The notes under the pieces are model-generated. The model had not been told where the DNA came from. It worked only from the letters and a program-made list of their open reading frames with translations, and searched no databases. Shown here one piece after another: positions 31,671 to 42,377 of a DNA stretch of 64,000 nt. Made by a program: the position numbers and the translations under genes. Positions within the stretch are counted from its first letter, which is position 1, and each line of letters begins with the position of its first letter. This DNA comes from Ryuthela nishihirai (Eukaryota > Arthropoda > Arachnida > Araneae > Heptathelidae). The stretch covers positions 30,356,707-30,420,706 of the forward strand of contig JAWZYU010000025.1 in NCBI GenBank assembly GCA_038380435.1, in the 5' to 3' direction.

Positions 31671-31689
31671 ACGGTCCGATTTTACTGTA

Positions 31690-32610
31690 TTTGAAAAAGG
31701 TTTCAAAGCAAAGCTCATTAAATCAAACTCGTCAGTCATTTCGAAATTATGTTAAATATGTTCATTTATTCATCATTTAACGAATGCAAATATTATTTGG
31801 TATGTTACTTTGCAAAACGTCTATTTAATGCTTGACAGATTAACACCATTACGTAATAAAACCACCCTTCCTTAAAAACCTTCTTTCCATTAAAACTAAA
31901 TAAAGTGAAAAAGGAACATTAGAAGAGCACGCCAATTAAGGGATTTAAGCCGGTAATTAAAAAAAAAATACGCGCAAAAATAAAGAAATTACTTAAGAGT
32001 GCTAAACAAAGAACTCCGGTGGTGTCCAGTAATTACTTGTTTCGTGCATTGTTCATGCCTAACGGAGAAGAATTAATCCTTCAAAAATGCGCAACAAAGA
32101 ACCATGATGCAAATTCATATTGTCGCTTCAAATAGCTTAAAGCCACAATGAACAAATTAATGATGATGGTGAAGTATTTCTTTTTCGGCGCATCAAGGCC
32201 AAATTAAAATGCTTACAAAGGAGCTATAAAAAAAATGATACAAGTTATTTGTTTAAGCTCTGCTCAGAGAGGCTCGTTCGTTCTATTCGCTCTATTGTGT
32301 CTCATGTGAACAGTTGATGTAAACAAACCAGTCAGCTGTTATACGTTTCAGGTGTGATTAGCATTCACTTCACTACTGAGGACTCGGTGCTCCGAATTTT
32401 GAACGCTTTGATGCACCATTCTTTTAAACGGTTAAAAGGAATAGTGAAAAATCACTGAATTGACATGTACCTATAAATTACTAAAATGATCATCATATTA
32501 TATTATAGCTGTAATTCCTGGCGAACGGACACGTGTGACGTCATCGGTAGTAGAAATCGTCGGTTTTTCCGTGGTTCGGGGGTACTTGAGCGATTGGTCC
32601 CTAATTTGGT
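31690..32610. other. Unassigned AT-rich DNA
   Basis: Nothing recognised. Confidence 0.5.
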
Positions 32611-32623
32611 GGTCTCACTTAGG

Positions 32624-33044
32624 TTGGGTTGGATTGTTTTTACCTCTGTGCGGCACTCTTTTGCACACCATGGGCTAAATGACCAGGTCACAAGGAACTC
32701 GAAGGCTCAGAGAAAGTAAGGGGAGTTATAACCCACTGGAACAGACCTGGACAGCTCACTGGACCACACTGTAACAGCTGTTGGGAAACAGATGGTAGCC
32801 TCTCGTCAAGGCCATCCAGTGTGTTCTTTAACCTGCACAAGGTATGGCTCTCACGCACATGAGGCCACGGCTTAACGTCCCATCAGACGGACGGTGGCCT
32901 TTCCAAGCCCATCGGTGTCCCCTACTGACCATGGGCAGGGCGGGGAATTTTGCGGAGATAGTCAACGCTAACCAGCTGGGACTCGAACCTGGGAACTACA
33001 GATTATGAGCCTGGCGCGCTACCGACTGAGCCACCCCCACCCCA
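32624..33044 (-). mobile_element. SINE-A, full length with 13-bp duplication (one mismatch)
   Basis: GGTCTCACTTAGG at 32611-32623 and GGTCTCAATTAGG at 33045-33057 flank a complete minus copy. It has an extra segment of about 35 bp (CTGGACAGCTCACTGGACC) within the ACCCACTGGAACAG block, a small internal duplication. Confidence 0.92.
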
Positions 33045-33258
33045 GGTCTCAATTAGGACTAGCTGTGTTGGCTTAAGAGATCGGGGTATTAGCTGTTGTG
33101 GGGTCAGGAGTGATCTCTTGAAAAGTGTTCGAAATTTCTAGGAGCGCTGCTGTCGCCTGCATTGTGAATGTAATAGTACGTTGTGATAGTGAGGTAGAAA
33201 GTTGTGAATGAACCTGTCAATGGATATACGTTTGGTGGCAAAGTTTTGTACGTCATGA

Positions 33259-33556
33259 GTTGGGTTGTTTTCACTTTGAGCGGTACCTATTTTGCACAGA
33301 ATGCAATAAATAGCCATGAACCAAGGACCCCGAGGGCTTAGCGAAGGTTGGAAGAGGGGACTTGTTGGGCAGCTGTTAGGAGACAGATCCGTCAAATCCA
33401 CTCAGCGTGTTCTTAACATGCATAAGATATGGCTCTCCCGCACACGGACCATAGCTTAACGTTCCATCCGACGGATGGTGGCGTTTCCAAGCCCATTTTA
33501 TGTCCCCTTATTGACTGAGAGCAAGTCACGAAGTTTGGGGGAGATAAGAACTTAAT
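33259..33556 (-). mobile_element. SINE-A, head missing
   Basis: A minus copy from GAGTTGGGTTGTTTTCAC to GGGGGAGATAAG. The tRNA head is absent. Confidence 0.82.
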
Positions 33557-33639
33557 CTTCATTTTATCATTATACTAAGTTCTACATTTTATCAACAACG
33601 ACAGCAACACAAGTTATAAATTATTATAAATTACTTATT

Positions 33640-33912
33640 CATGGGAGTCCGCAGAAAATTTTCCAGGGGGGAAGGGCAAAGCTTTTAGACAAATAATTAC
33701 ATCAATAAATTTTTATTTAATTATTTTGTTTTGTTTTTTTCACAAGTAGATTATGGAATACAGTATTGCATCAATACAAAAACATATACATAGCGCATAT
33801 AAATTTGCAATATAAAGGAAGCAAGAATTAATTGAAACAATAACTTTTACTCGATCCCAGCGGGGGGGGGGGAAGTGCCCCTTTTGCCCCCCCCCCTCTG
33901 CGGACGCCCATG
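33640..33912. mobile_element. G-rich MITE with 16-bp terminal inverted repeats
   Basis: CATGGGAGTCCGCAGA at the left pairs with TCTGCGGACGCCCATG at 33897-33912 (one mismatch). Inside each end lie poly-G or poly-C runs beside AAGGGCAAAGC and GCCCCTTTTGCCCC. The 240-bp interior is AT-rich and non-coding. The ends differ from the Tc1 and hAT types above. Confidence 0.8.
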
Positions 33913-33914
33913 AC

Positions 33915-34690
33915 TGTATTAATATATTACAGATTATAATATTAATAAAATCGTTACGAGAGATTATATTATAGAAAAATGCCACAAGAGATAAATAATT
34001 ATAGATTACTATTTTAATATATTATAGATTACATTAATGAAATGATCACAAGAATTATGTTTTAGAAAAATGCCACGTGAGAAAAATAATTATGATTACT
34101 CTATTAATATATTATTATATTAATAAAATTGCTATGAGAGCTTATATTATACAAAAATTCACAAGAAATAAATTATTATATAAAAATATACTAACATATT
34201 AGAGATCATTATGTTAATAAAATACCTACGAGAGAATAGAAAAAAAATATAGAAATACATAGAAAAAATATAGAAATATATAGAAATATAGAAATGTATA
34301 GAAAAATTTTACAAGATATAAATTATTATAGATTACTATATTAATAGATTATAGGTTATCATAGTAATCAAGCTACAAGAGATTATATTATAAAAAATTG
34401 CTTCAAAGTATAAATTGTTAGAAGTTACACTATTAATATATAGCAATCTAAAATATTTTATATAGCCACCAGCTTTATTCAACTAACAGATTTAATTATT
34501 TGTTAATTATAGGTATATAGGTATAGGAACAACTAGGAGGTCCTATACCGCCTAGTTGATCCTATACCGATATACCTATAATTAACAAATATTGCAGATT
34601 ATTATATTAATAAAACAGACACAAGAGATTATATTATAGAAGAATGCCACGAGATATAATTAAAATTATTGAAGTTAAAAACTCCAAAAT
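33915..34690. repeat. AT-rich satellite, 90-110 bp units, diverged
   Basis: At least six degenerate units recur, each with AGAGATTATATTATAGAAAA, TGCCACAAGAGATAAAT and ATTATAGATTAC words. Starts occur at about 33981, 34072, 34158, 34305, 34401 and 34645. A palindrome interrupts the array at 34496-34590. Confidence 0.7.
34496..34590. repeat. Large hairpin within the AT satellite
   Basis: Arms beginning ATTTGTTAATTATAGGTATA on the left and matching TATACCTATAATTAACAAAT on the right pair over about 40 bp. Inner AGGTATAGGA, CAACTAGG and TCCTATACC words continue the pairing. The loop is only a few bases. Confidence 0.85.
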
Positions 34691-35304
34691 CGATGGAAAC
34701 TAAAAAAGAAATTTCGGAAACTAAAATTTCACATTTAAGTAAACGACTTGTAACTTTTCAGATGATTTCTTAATTAGTAACACTTCGGTTAAATATTTCA
34801 GGTTTCAGAAACTCTTTATATATATTACACAAATATTGTTAAAAATGAGATTTAGGAATTTTGTTTTTCAACTTTCAAAATATTTCCTGTGACACTTTCC
34901 AACAAAAGGCTTATTTGAAAGTTCGAGAGCTTTGAATAGTTTCCCATTCACACAACATGCTAGAGTTCCCAAAGGCCGTCCCAGACTAGACAAGCCATGC
35001 AATCGCGCGTCCACATCCCCAAGGGCAGATCTAAGATGAGGTTTTTGGTAAACTGTGAGATATTTTGCCTCTTTTTATAAACTTTATTTTTTTCCCGATT
35101 TTGTCGCCCTATTAAACTTGGCGCACTAGAGAACCGCCTAGTTCACCTTAATGGAAGGCACGCACCTGTGTGTCCTAATACTTAGAGTAATAAGTTAATT
35201 ACCAAAGCAAAAAAACAAGTGAGGAAGAAATATGCTTCTTTTTAAAACAAATAGTTTAAATTTTAAATGTTGCTGAATATATTAATCATATAAATAAAAA
35301 TAAA
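34691..35304. other. Unassigned DNA
   Basis: Nothing recognised. Confidence 0.5.
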
Positions 35305-35482
35305 TACCCCCTCAAGCAACTGCTTGCCACAGAGGTCTGACAGGAGCCTGTCAATTTATATGCCAGAGTAGAAGGTCTGAGAGGATGGCAAGATCTCAGC
35401 AGAAAAACGACACATACATCCATGCCTTACCCGGGGCTCGAACCCAGATCCCTTAGATCAGTAGCCAAGCGCGCTAACCATG
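35305..35482 (-). mobile_element. SINE-C, head truncated
   Basis: On the minus strand GGGTTCGAGCCCCGGGTAAG marks the B box and GCAAGCAGTTGCTTGAGGGG the 3' end. The A box is cut off just beyond GGTTAGCGCGCTTGGC. Confidence 0.88.
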
Positions 35483-36214
35483 CAAAATATTAATTACATT
35501 AATTTTTTACAGTATTTGGTAACAAAATCTGTAATTACTTATTAAAATTCTGCTATCGATTTCGATGACATTACTACTGTTGTAAAAACGGCGGAATATT
35601 TTATAGAAAATGGAAAAAATACCGTATATAAATGCGCACTACTTATGCCTAGTTGCACATGAGGCATAAATTCGGTACCGGAGACGTGTAAAAAAACCCA
35701 TCAATTCACCTCCTGGTTATGATGGTAGGATGGAATCACTACCTTAGCTCAACTGATAGAAGAACTGGCAAGTAACTGAAAAGTCCCGATTCCAGGAGGC
35801 TGATTGGTGATTTTCTCACACTTCTTATCAAATATCAATTGTAACTATTATCTCATTAAGTTCTGTTTGCTATGAGATTGTATACTTTTTCGTGGGTATA
35901 AGTAGGGCATGGATTTTTTCGTCGATAAGAAGGAATTAATAAATTGTTTTGCAGGATTCCAAACTACATATTCGTGCTAGAACTAGCTCAATCATTTTTC
36001 TATTAATGAGAGTTATAAATCTTCTCGTCCTTTAGACGGTGATAGGGACGAATTAGTCGCCAGTGTCGCCGTCTATGATCAGTGAAGGCAATTATTTTTA
36101 CAATGTTACTTTGAACTAAAAGCAACCTTGGAAAAAGAAGTTGCCTTAGATGACGGCATGAACGACAAGTTCGGGAAGGTATATAAATCATATTAGTGAA
36201 TAAATGACGGGGCC
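35483..36214. other. Unassigned DNA with one weak tRNA-like patch
   Basis: TTAGCTCAACTGATAGAAG and AGTCCCGATTCCAGG at about 35744-35800 are spaced like A and B boxes but fit the consensus poorly. A TATA-like GGGTATAAGTAGGG near 35897 and ATTAATAAATTG near 35936 could belong to an LTR, but no partner was found. Confidence 0.25.
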
Positions 36215-36216
36215 TA

Positions 36217-36402
36217 CAGTCGCTCAAAAAAATATCCGAACACTATAGTTGAATATAGAATTCAGAAAAAATATCTGGCAACGATAGAAAATACAGTACA
36301 TGAAGGTTACCAGATCACTAATTTCTAAAAAAAATAGTTGCCATATATTTTTTCTGAATTCTGTAATCAACCATAGTGTTCGGATTTTTTTTTTAGCGAC
36401 TG
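36217..36402. mobile_element. Tc1/mariner-type MITE, 186 bp, complete
   Basis: CAGTCGCTCAAAAAAATATC at the left is mirrored at the right, with TA on both sides (36215-36216, 36403-36404). It belongs to the same family as 28437-28670 but lacks the internal duplication. Confidence 0.92.
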
Positions 36403-36650
36403 TACCTATACTCCCGTTGTTGATCATTCTGTTTTACACTTGCTATTTCTACATATAGTTTTCGGTTATGCACTTTTGTTTTTGTTTCGTCTTGTCTAGT
36501 TTCGTTCCTTTTCCCCTTTTGTTTATTTCTTTTAAACTTTTGGTTGAGGTTCCTATGACTTTTATCTATTTACTTTTTACTGTCTTTGTCTGGCGCAATA
36601 TGTCCACAGTTGCAGTTACGCTACTAAATCCCAAACAACCAAACCAACCG
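36403..36650. other. Unassigned T-rich DNA
   Basis: A 66-codon frame (36468-36668) is hydrophobic only because the DNA is T-rich, and it has no recognised domain. Confidence 0.4.
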
Positions 36651-36654
36651 GAGC

Positions 36655-36745
36655 CTATGTTAGCTTAGTGGTTAGAACACTTCGGCATGAATCTGCAGAG
36701 ATATAGGTTCGAGTGCTGCAAATCTAATTTTTCCACAAAACTTTG
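36655..36745 (+). mobile_element. tRNA-headed SINE fragment (SINE-D like)
   Basis: A box TTAGCTTAGTGGTTAGAAC and B-box-like AGGTTCGAGTGC are 40 bases apart. They are followed by AATTTTTCCACAAAACTTTG, which resembles the SINE-D tail. The acceptor ends do not pair, so it is not a tRNA gene. Confidence 0.5.
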
Positions 36746-38128
36746 TATTGATTTATTTTTCTATGCCAGCAAATAACACTTTGTAATTTACTATTGATTA
36801 AATAGGATTTTTTTTTATTTGCCAATGTATAAAAGTATTTATCATGTACTAAACCTTTTTTACATAATACCTATTCTGGCCAATTATTATTTATTTGTTA
36901 TGAAAATACAGAGATTTTTATAACTAAAAATTAAGTAATCTACATTAATTCTGTTTATTTAGATAGGTTTAGCAATGATATTACAACACTACCAATCCTT
37001 TGCTCGTTTGGAATTGTTTTATGATCAGAAGTAAGTATTTTGCAGCCTAATTGAATCATCCATTCAGTTAATGCGCTGTGTTATGTGAAATACGAGAGAA
37101 TTTCTCTATGATACGGGAGATAATTAAATTTTCACGAACTCAAATGTTCCGGCTGAAGTAGCGAGTGTTGAAAGTTTGATAACATAAACAATTTCCAAGG
37201 GACAAAAAAGGAGATAATAGAAAACTCAAATAACGTCGCAAAAATCCCAAAACTGAAAAACTGACGGCTCAAATTAAATCATGTGAAGTAAATACTTTTG
37301 AAAAATTGAACTTGACGCTTATAGAAAGAACTTAATTCATTTTGGAGAAGATAATTGTTTAAATCTGTTCTTTTAATCTTTTTTTATTTACACCATTTTT
37401 TCACCTTACTCAGTACTCACGATATATGTAGCCAAATTTATTTTGTTAATATCTAATCGTAATCTGGCAACAAGACAAAATCTGTTGCTAAGATGAGGAA
37501 TATGTAAACAGCCATAGTATCTCAAAGAAATTTTTCAAATTATGGAAAACAGTAAGTTTTATCTTTTGATTTTCTGTTCTGATTATACAATTAGCTAGTT
37601 TTTTAGCTATTTGCTAGTTTATATTGAAGTGTAAATAGTCCAGCAATTTTTTGTTAGGAAGCAGTAGTTAATTTACGAACTTATAAAAAACAGATTTATA
37701 TATTTTCGAAAATCAAGAAAGACTAAAAAGGATTCCAGAACTCAAAAAGCGAGTAATATTAAAATATTTGAATTTTGACATTGTGTAATTTAGCAAGAAT
37801 CTTTTAAAATAAAGCACTTCTATTCCTCAGAAAAAAATATTTCTGAAGAAACATGGCTTTCGTTGGTATAGCTTCCTTCTGAATATGTGTCTGTGTACAG
37901 GTATATATATATCTTTCTTAATTAACTTCTCGGAAGTTTGCCGATAACTCCAAATATTCACTGCCCAACCGAAATATTAGAAAATTTCCATGTGTCAATA
38001 AAAATCTGGAAGCTCTGTAACTCCTAAAATATGCATTTAATGGAACAATGTGACTGAATACAACGATCATAATCAAATCTATTTAAATTTCGATTTTTCA
38101 ATACTATTCATTCAGTATTTAGATAGTA
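36746..38128. other. Unassigned AT-rich DNA
   Basis: No frames above 60 codons, repeats or motifs were recognised in this 1.4 kb. Confidence 0.5.
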
Positions 38129-39655
38129 GCCGTACCGTGGCCGAGTGGTTAGTTTACTTGACTATTGATTAAAGTGTCTTTTTGTGGTGTTCTTTCCTCG
38201 ATCCCCGGGTAGGGCATGTATTTTTGTATTCTTTTTTCGGGTGAGTCATGGATTTTGTTTTTCTTCGAGCCCCGGGAAAGGCATGGATTTTATATTCTTT
38301 CTTCAAGCTCCAGGTAAGGCATGGATTTTGTGTTCTTTCTTCGAGCACCGGGTAGAGCATGGATTTTGTGTTCTTTCCTCGATCCCCGGGTAGGGCATAG
38401 ATTCTGTATTCTTTCTTCCAGCCCTGGGTAAGGCACGAATTTTATGTTCTTTCTTCGACCCCGGGTAAGGCATGGATTTTATATTCTTTTTACGAACCCC
38501 GGGTAAGGCATGGCTTTTGTGTTCTTTCTTCGATCCCGGGTAGGGCAAAGATTTTTGTATTCTTTCTTCCAGCCCCGGGTAAAGCATAGATTTTGTGTTT
38601 TTTCTTCGAGACCGGGTAAGGCATGAATTTTGTGTTCTTTCCTCGATCCCCGGGTAGGGCATAGATTCTGTATTCTTTTTTCGAGCCCCGGGTAGGGCAT
38701 GGATTTTGTGTTATTTCTTCGACCCCGGGTAAGGCATGGATTTTATATTCTTTTTACGAACCCCGGGTAAGGCATGGCTTTTGTGTTCTTTCTTCGATCC
38801 CCGGGTAGGGCAAATATTTTTGTATTCTTTCTTCCAGCCCCGGGTAAAGCATAGATTTTGTGTTTCTTCTTCGAGACCGGGTAAGGCATGAATTTTGTGT
38901 TCTTTCTTCGAGCCCCGGGTAAGGCATGGATTTTGTGTTCTTTCCTCGATCCCCGGGTAGGGCATGGATTTTGTGTTCTTTCTTCGACCCCGGGTAAGGC
39001 ATGGATTTTATATTCTTTTTACGAACCCCGGGTAAGGCATGGCTTTTGTGTTCTTTCTTCGATCCCCGGGTAGGGCAAATATTTTTGTATTCTTTCTTCC
39101 AGCCCCGGGTAAAGCATAGATTTTGTGTTTCTTCTTCGAGACCGGGTAAGGCATGAATTTTGTGTTCTTTCTTCGAGCCCCGGGTAAGACATGGATTTTG
39201 TGTTCTTTCCTCGATCCCCGGGTAGGGCATAGATTCTGTATTCTTTCTTCCAGCCCTGGGTAAGGCACGAATTTTATGTTCTTTCTTCGACCCCGGGTAA
39301 GGCATGGATTTTATATTCTTTTTACGAACCCCGGGTAAGGCATGGCTTTTGTGTTCTTTCTTCGATCCCCGGGTAGGGCAAAGATTTTTGTATTCTTTCT
39401 TCCAGCCCCGGGTAAAGCATAGATTTTGTGTTTCTTCTTCGAGCCCCGGGTAAGGCATGAATTTTGTGTTCTTTCTTCGAGCCCCGGGTAAGGCATGAAT
39501 TTTGTGTTCTTTCTTCGAGCCCCGGGTAAGGCATGGATTTTATGTTCTTTCTTCTGAGGTCTCGCATATCTCTATGACGTTATTAAACTGAGAGGCTTCT
39601 ATGAGACCTATGTAGCCAGCAGCTGCTTGAGAGAATATTTATTTTATTTATAGAG
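38129..39655 (+). mobile_element. SINE-C inflated by an internal 38-bp satellite
   Basis: The left end carries the SINE-C A box (GTGGCCGAGTGGTTAG at 38137). The right end (39560-39655) is the SINE-C 3' part, ending AGCAGCTGCTTGAGAGAATA and then TTTATTTTA. Between them, at the place where the B box and the following GGGTAAGGCATGGAT should occur once, there are about 36 tandem copies. The element is thus about 1.5 kb instead of 190 bp. Confidence 0.85.
38178..39555 (+). repeat. 38-bp minisatellite grown from a SINE-C B box
   Basis: The unit is CCCCGGGTAAGGCATGGATT followed by TTGTGTTCTTTCTTCGAG. Its junction TTCGAGCCCCGGGTAAGGCA is the B box and downstream sequence of SINE-C copies elsewhere in the window (minus strand at 35430 and 40990). 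A distinctive unit with TTTTTACGAACCCC recurs at about 38491, 38755, 39020 and 39323. Spacings of 264, 265 and 303 bp are seven or eight monomers, so there is higher-order amplification. All three minus-strand frames are open, producing spurious proteins up to 234 residues. Confidence 0.95.
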
Positions 39656-39831
39656 TTATGGAAGATGTAATATTTAAGAACTGTAATGCATCATAAGATT
39701 TACATCAGAAATAAAAACTTAAATAACAAGCATTGTTTCAAACCATTTAATAAAAATAAACCTACATTTTATAAATTTGCCTGATGATTTTTTTCAATAT
39801 TAGGCAATTCTTTATAATAATTCTCTATAAC
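39656..39831. other. Unassigned AT-rich DNA
   Basis: Nothing recognised. Confidence 0.4.
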
Positions 39832-40023
39832 AGGATCTAGGAGAGCCCCTCCCCAGTGAGTGGAACAGAAGAGAAAACGTATTAAAGATTTTTATTTTAC
39901 ATGTATTTGTGAAGAATAAAAAAAATTAAATGGGGGGGGGGGATTTAAACTGTAACGACGTTCCGTCTCGATCTCTCCCACCCCTCAATCTCTCCTTTAA
40001 TTTTCTCTAGACCTGGACCTGCA
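39832..40023. mobile_element. Possible G-rich MITE
   Basis: CAGGATCTAGGAGAG at the left loosely mirrors CTCTAGACCTGGACCTG at the right. The ends resemble the GGATCTAG repeats of the element at 20346-20612, and the interior contains poly-G. Pairing is imperfect, so this is tentative. Confidence 0.35.
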
Positions 40024-40844
40024 TGATAATTTGACAAATTCAAGACAGAAATGTGAATACCGTCCAGGTTAAAAGTGATTGGTTCCGAAGCGTTCGCAAT
40101 CTGAAAGAGTTTCGAAAAATAAAACAGTTTTAAGCCCTCCCAAATAAATTAAAGATACCAGTATACTTTCACTTTACTTTCTCCGTACTTCATCTTTCCT
40201 TTCTCATCGTCAGAAGAAGAAAGGAGATCTTTCATCCCAGCATTTGTAAGGGATCTGTCTGCTGCCAATAGAATCTCCTTTCACGACACAACTCTGTGCT
40301 TGACAAAGAAAAACGACATCGTGCTCACTCTTATTTGTCGGATGTTTCTGCACAAAAAGATTCACTAACAAAACAGTAGTCGACTCTAGGAAAGGATTTA
40401 GCCATGCATGAGGTCTTGATCCTGATTTCGATCTTCTTAGAAACAAATCCTTTCTGTTATTTTCTTTTTTTCTCGTTCAGCTTCATCTTTTTTTTCTCTC
40501 TCTCTTTTCGCTGCACTTCTTTGCTGGAAAAGGTTAACAAAAATTCGACAAAATCTTCGTTTCCCTGTTTTGTTTCAACAGAGGAAATTTGGATTGTGCG
40601 GGAGATGTTGAGGTAGTTATTCGTTCATATTCTGACTTTAACAAGTCTGATCAGTATCAATATTTCTCTCGAGTATTTTGTCTGTTTTTTTTTCTGTTTC
40701 GTGATAATTCTAAATAAAGAAAAAAGACCTTCGAGGCATATAAAAAAATAACGTGTTTCTAAGGTATTTTTAGTAACAATTAAAAAAATAATATGAATAA
40801 TTTATTTACTTTCAGTTCCGAGGGCAGGACACATCAACCGAAGC
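40024..40844. other. Unassigned DNA
   Basis: A 78-codon minus-strand frame (40210-40446) lies in sequence that is less AT-rich than its surroundings and is not an identified repeat. I do not recognise the product. Poly-pyrimidine runs follow at 40450-40510. Confidence 0.3.
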
Positions 40845-41292
40845 ACATACCCAGGATTTAGTTTTTGGGGGAGGGGGATAACAATATCCCCTCAAGTAGC
40901 TGCTTGCCACAGAGGTTTGACAGGAGCCTGTCAGTTTATTTGCCAAAGTAGAAGATCTGAGAGGATGGCAGGACCACAGCAGAAAAACGACACATGCATC
41001 CATGTCTTACCCGGGGCTCGAACCCAGATCCCTTAGATCAGTAGCCAAGCGCGTTAACCACTCAGCAACGGGACAAAAGGTTAAAGTAATATTCTATATG
41101 GTATTAAATTTTATAGTTATTTTGATGTTTTTTAATCTAATTTTGGTATCGTATGTAGTATAATATGGGGCTAAAAACATTTTTACAAAGACGTCTCTTT
41201 TGGGTTTCAAAGCAGAGAGAAAAGTTTGAGTTTACGGTAGAAGACGATGGGATTCTTGAACCTCTGATTCTCTTCCCCCTCCCTGGGTATGT
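40845..41292. mobile_element. TIR element with ACATACCCAGG ends, carrying a nested SINE-C
   Basis: ACATACCCAGG at 40845-40855 is mirrored exactly by CCTGGGTATGT at 41282-41292, each followed inward by G- or C-rich runs. The SINE-C at 40888-41078 lies between, so the MITE is older. No open frame belongs to it. Confidence 0.75.
40888..41078 (-). mobile_element. SINE-C, full length
   Basis: On the minus strand the A box TTGCTGAGTGGTTAACGCGC, B box GGGTTCGAGCCCCGGG and 3' end GCAAGCAGCTACTTGAGGGG are all present. Confidence 0.9.
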
Positions 41293-41413
41293 CCTTGCAT
41301 CAAGCAGAGGGCAAGAGAATTTTGTCATTGCGGAAAAGTAGTGAGCATGCACACATCCGTCGGCTTCTTTGAGAGACGAGATGCTTTTTGCCTATTAATG
41401 CAGATTGGGGAAG
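41293..41413. other. Unassigned DNA
   Basis: Nothing recognised. Confidence 0.4.
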
Positions 41414-41793
41414 GGCCAGACCAACACCCCCCTACAAGACCTGTGGACCAAATCATGACATCAGCAAAAGTAGTCATGTAATGTAGATAATTCTTATATA
41501 TCTATCTGTTATTATCAGTGGTATACTTTTATACCAATGCTTATTTATAAATATATCTTATTTAGAAGAAACAATATTCTTATTTATTAACATTACGATA
41601 ATTGCTAATAAATCCAAATAATTTTTCTTCTAAATAAGGTATATTTATAAATAAACATTAATAAAATATTAGTATAAAAGTACACCAGTAGTAATAATAG
41701 AAATAAATATATAAGAATTATCTACATTGCAAGACTACCTATGGTGACGTCATATATTAGTCCACCGGCCTTCTGTTACAGGAGGTGTTGGCC
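41414..41793. mobile_element. Long inverted-repeat (foldback) element
   Basis: Arms of about 160 bp run from about 41417 (CAGACCAACACC) to 41577 and from 41619 to about 41793. Shared words include ATGTAGATAATTCTTATATA, CTTATTTAGAAGAAA and GTGGAC. The inner parts pair almost perfectly, the outer 60 bp less so. The loop is about 40 bp. It directly adjoins a transposase pseudogene, so it may be part of the same element's terminus. Confidence 0.78.
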
Positions 41794-42268
41794 AGACACG
41801 TCCGAACACCTGCTTTGGAATAAGAGGTGCTGCACATGGTCGCAGAGGATCTCGGGACTAACGCGAAAAGAACAGCAGCAGACTTAGATGTTTCACATTA
41901 TACGAGAATTTGTCGTCAAGAACAACTCTACCTGTATCACGTGCAGCGAGGAAAAGCTCTCTCACCAACTGATTTTCCCCCACGAGTAGTGTTTTCACAA
42001 TGACTTCTTTAATAGTGTATTGCACCTGGTTTTCTCCATTGTCCGCTTTTCACCAAATAGTCGCAGTTCACAAGAGATGGCATTGTTAATTTTCATAATA
42101 TTCTTCAAGGGCTCGGGGAAATCCTCATGAACTCACCCAATCTCGACTTCTGCAAAGGTGTGTTGTGAATTTTAGGTGGGATCATTGATGACTACCTAAT
42201 AGATCCATTTTTTCCTGCCACCAACATTCAATGTCCAGCAATACGTGCATTTCGTGAAGGCGGAACTA

Positions 42269-42334
42269 CAGTCGCTCGAAAAAGTATCCGAACACTATGG
42301 TTGATTACAGAATTCAGAAAAAAAGAATCGTTGC
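42269..42334 (+). mobile_element. Truncated Tc1-type MITE
   Basis: TA followed by CAGTCGCTCGAAAAAGTATC and ending after GAATCGTTGCCAG. Only one end of the family is present. Confidence 0.78.
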
Positions 42335-42377
42335 CAGGTTTCGTTCCCTCATTATTAGCAATACGCCGTCTCATATG

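Larger units (their letters stand above)
28673..31687 (+). mobile_element. Decayed DNA transposon with 31-bp repeats flanking its gene
   Basis: The segment contains a disrupted gene (29262-30939). It lies between a left block of degenerate GGATAATCGAATATCC-type repeats (28795-28965) and a longer right array (31275-31670). The right end, read on the minus strand, is CAGTAAAATCGGACCG next to TA. This resembles pogo/Tigger-type ends, in which ATTATCCG words follow a CAGTAAAA start. A matching left terminus is not clear: the DNA just after the MITE at 28670 (GTTCGAATAATCC and CCAGATAATCG) contains the same words and may be its eroded remnant. Whether the gene and the terminal repeats belong to one element is inference. 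Confidence 0.5.

Noticed and set aside
35742..35805. Another tRNA-like SINE head
   Set aside because: The supposed B box (CCCGATTCC) departs from the consensus at several positions and no known tail follows.
38754..39458. A 234-codon minus-strand frame with a regular 38-residue repeat
   Set aside because: It is the translation of a 38-bp DNA array in which all three minus-strand frames are open. There is no start context, splice signal or unique sequence.
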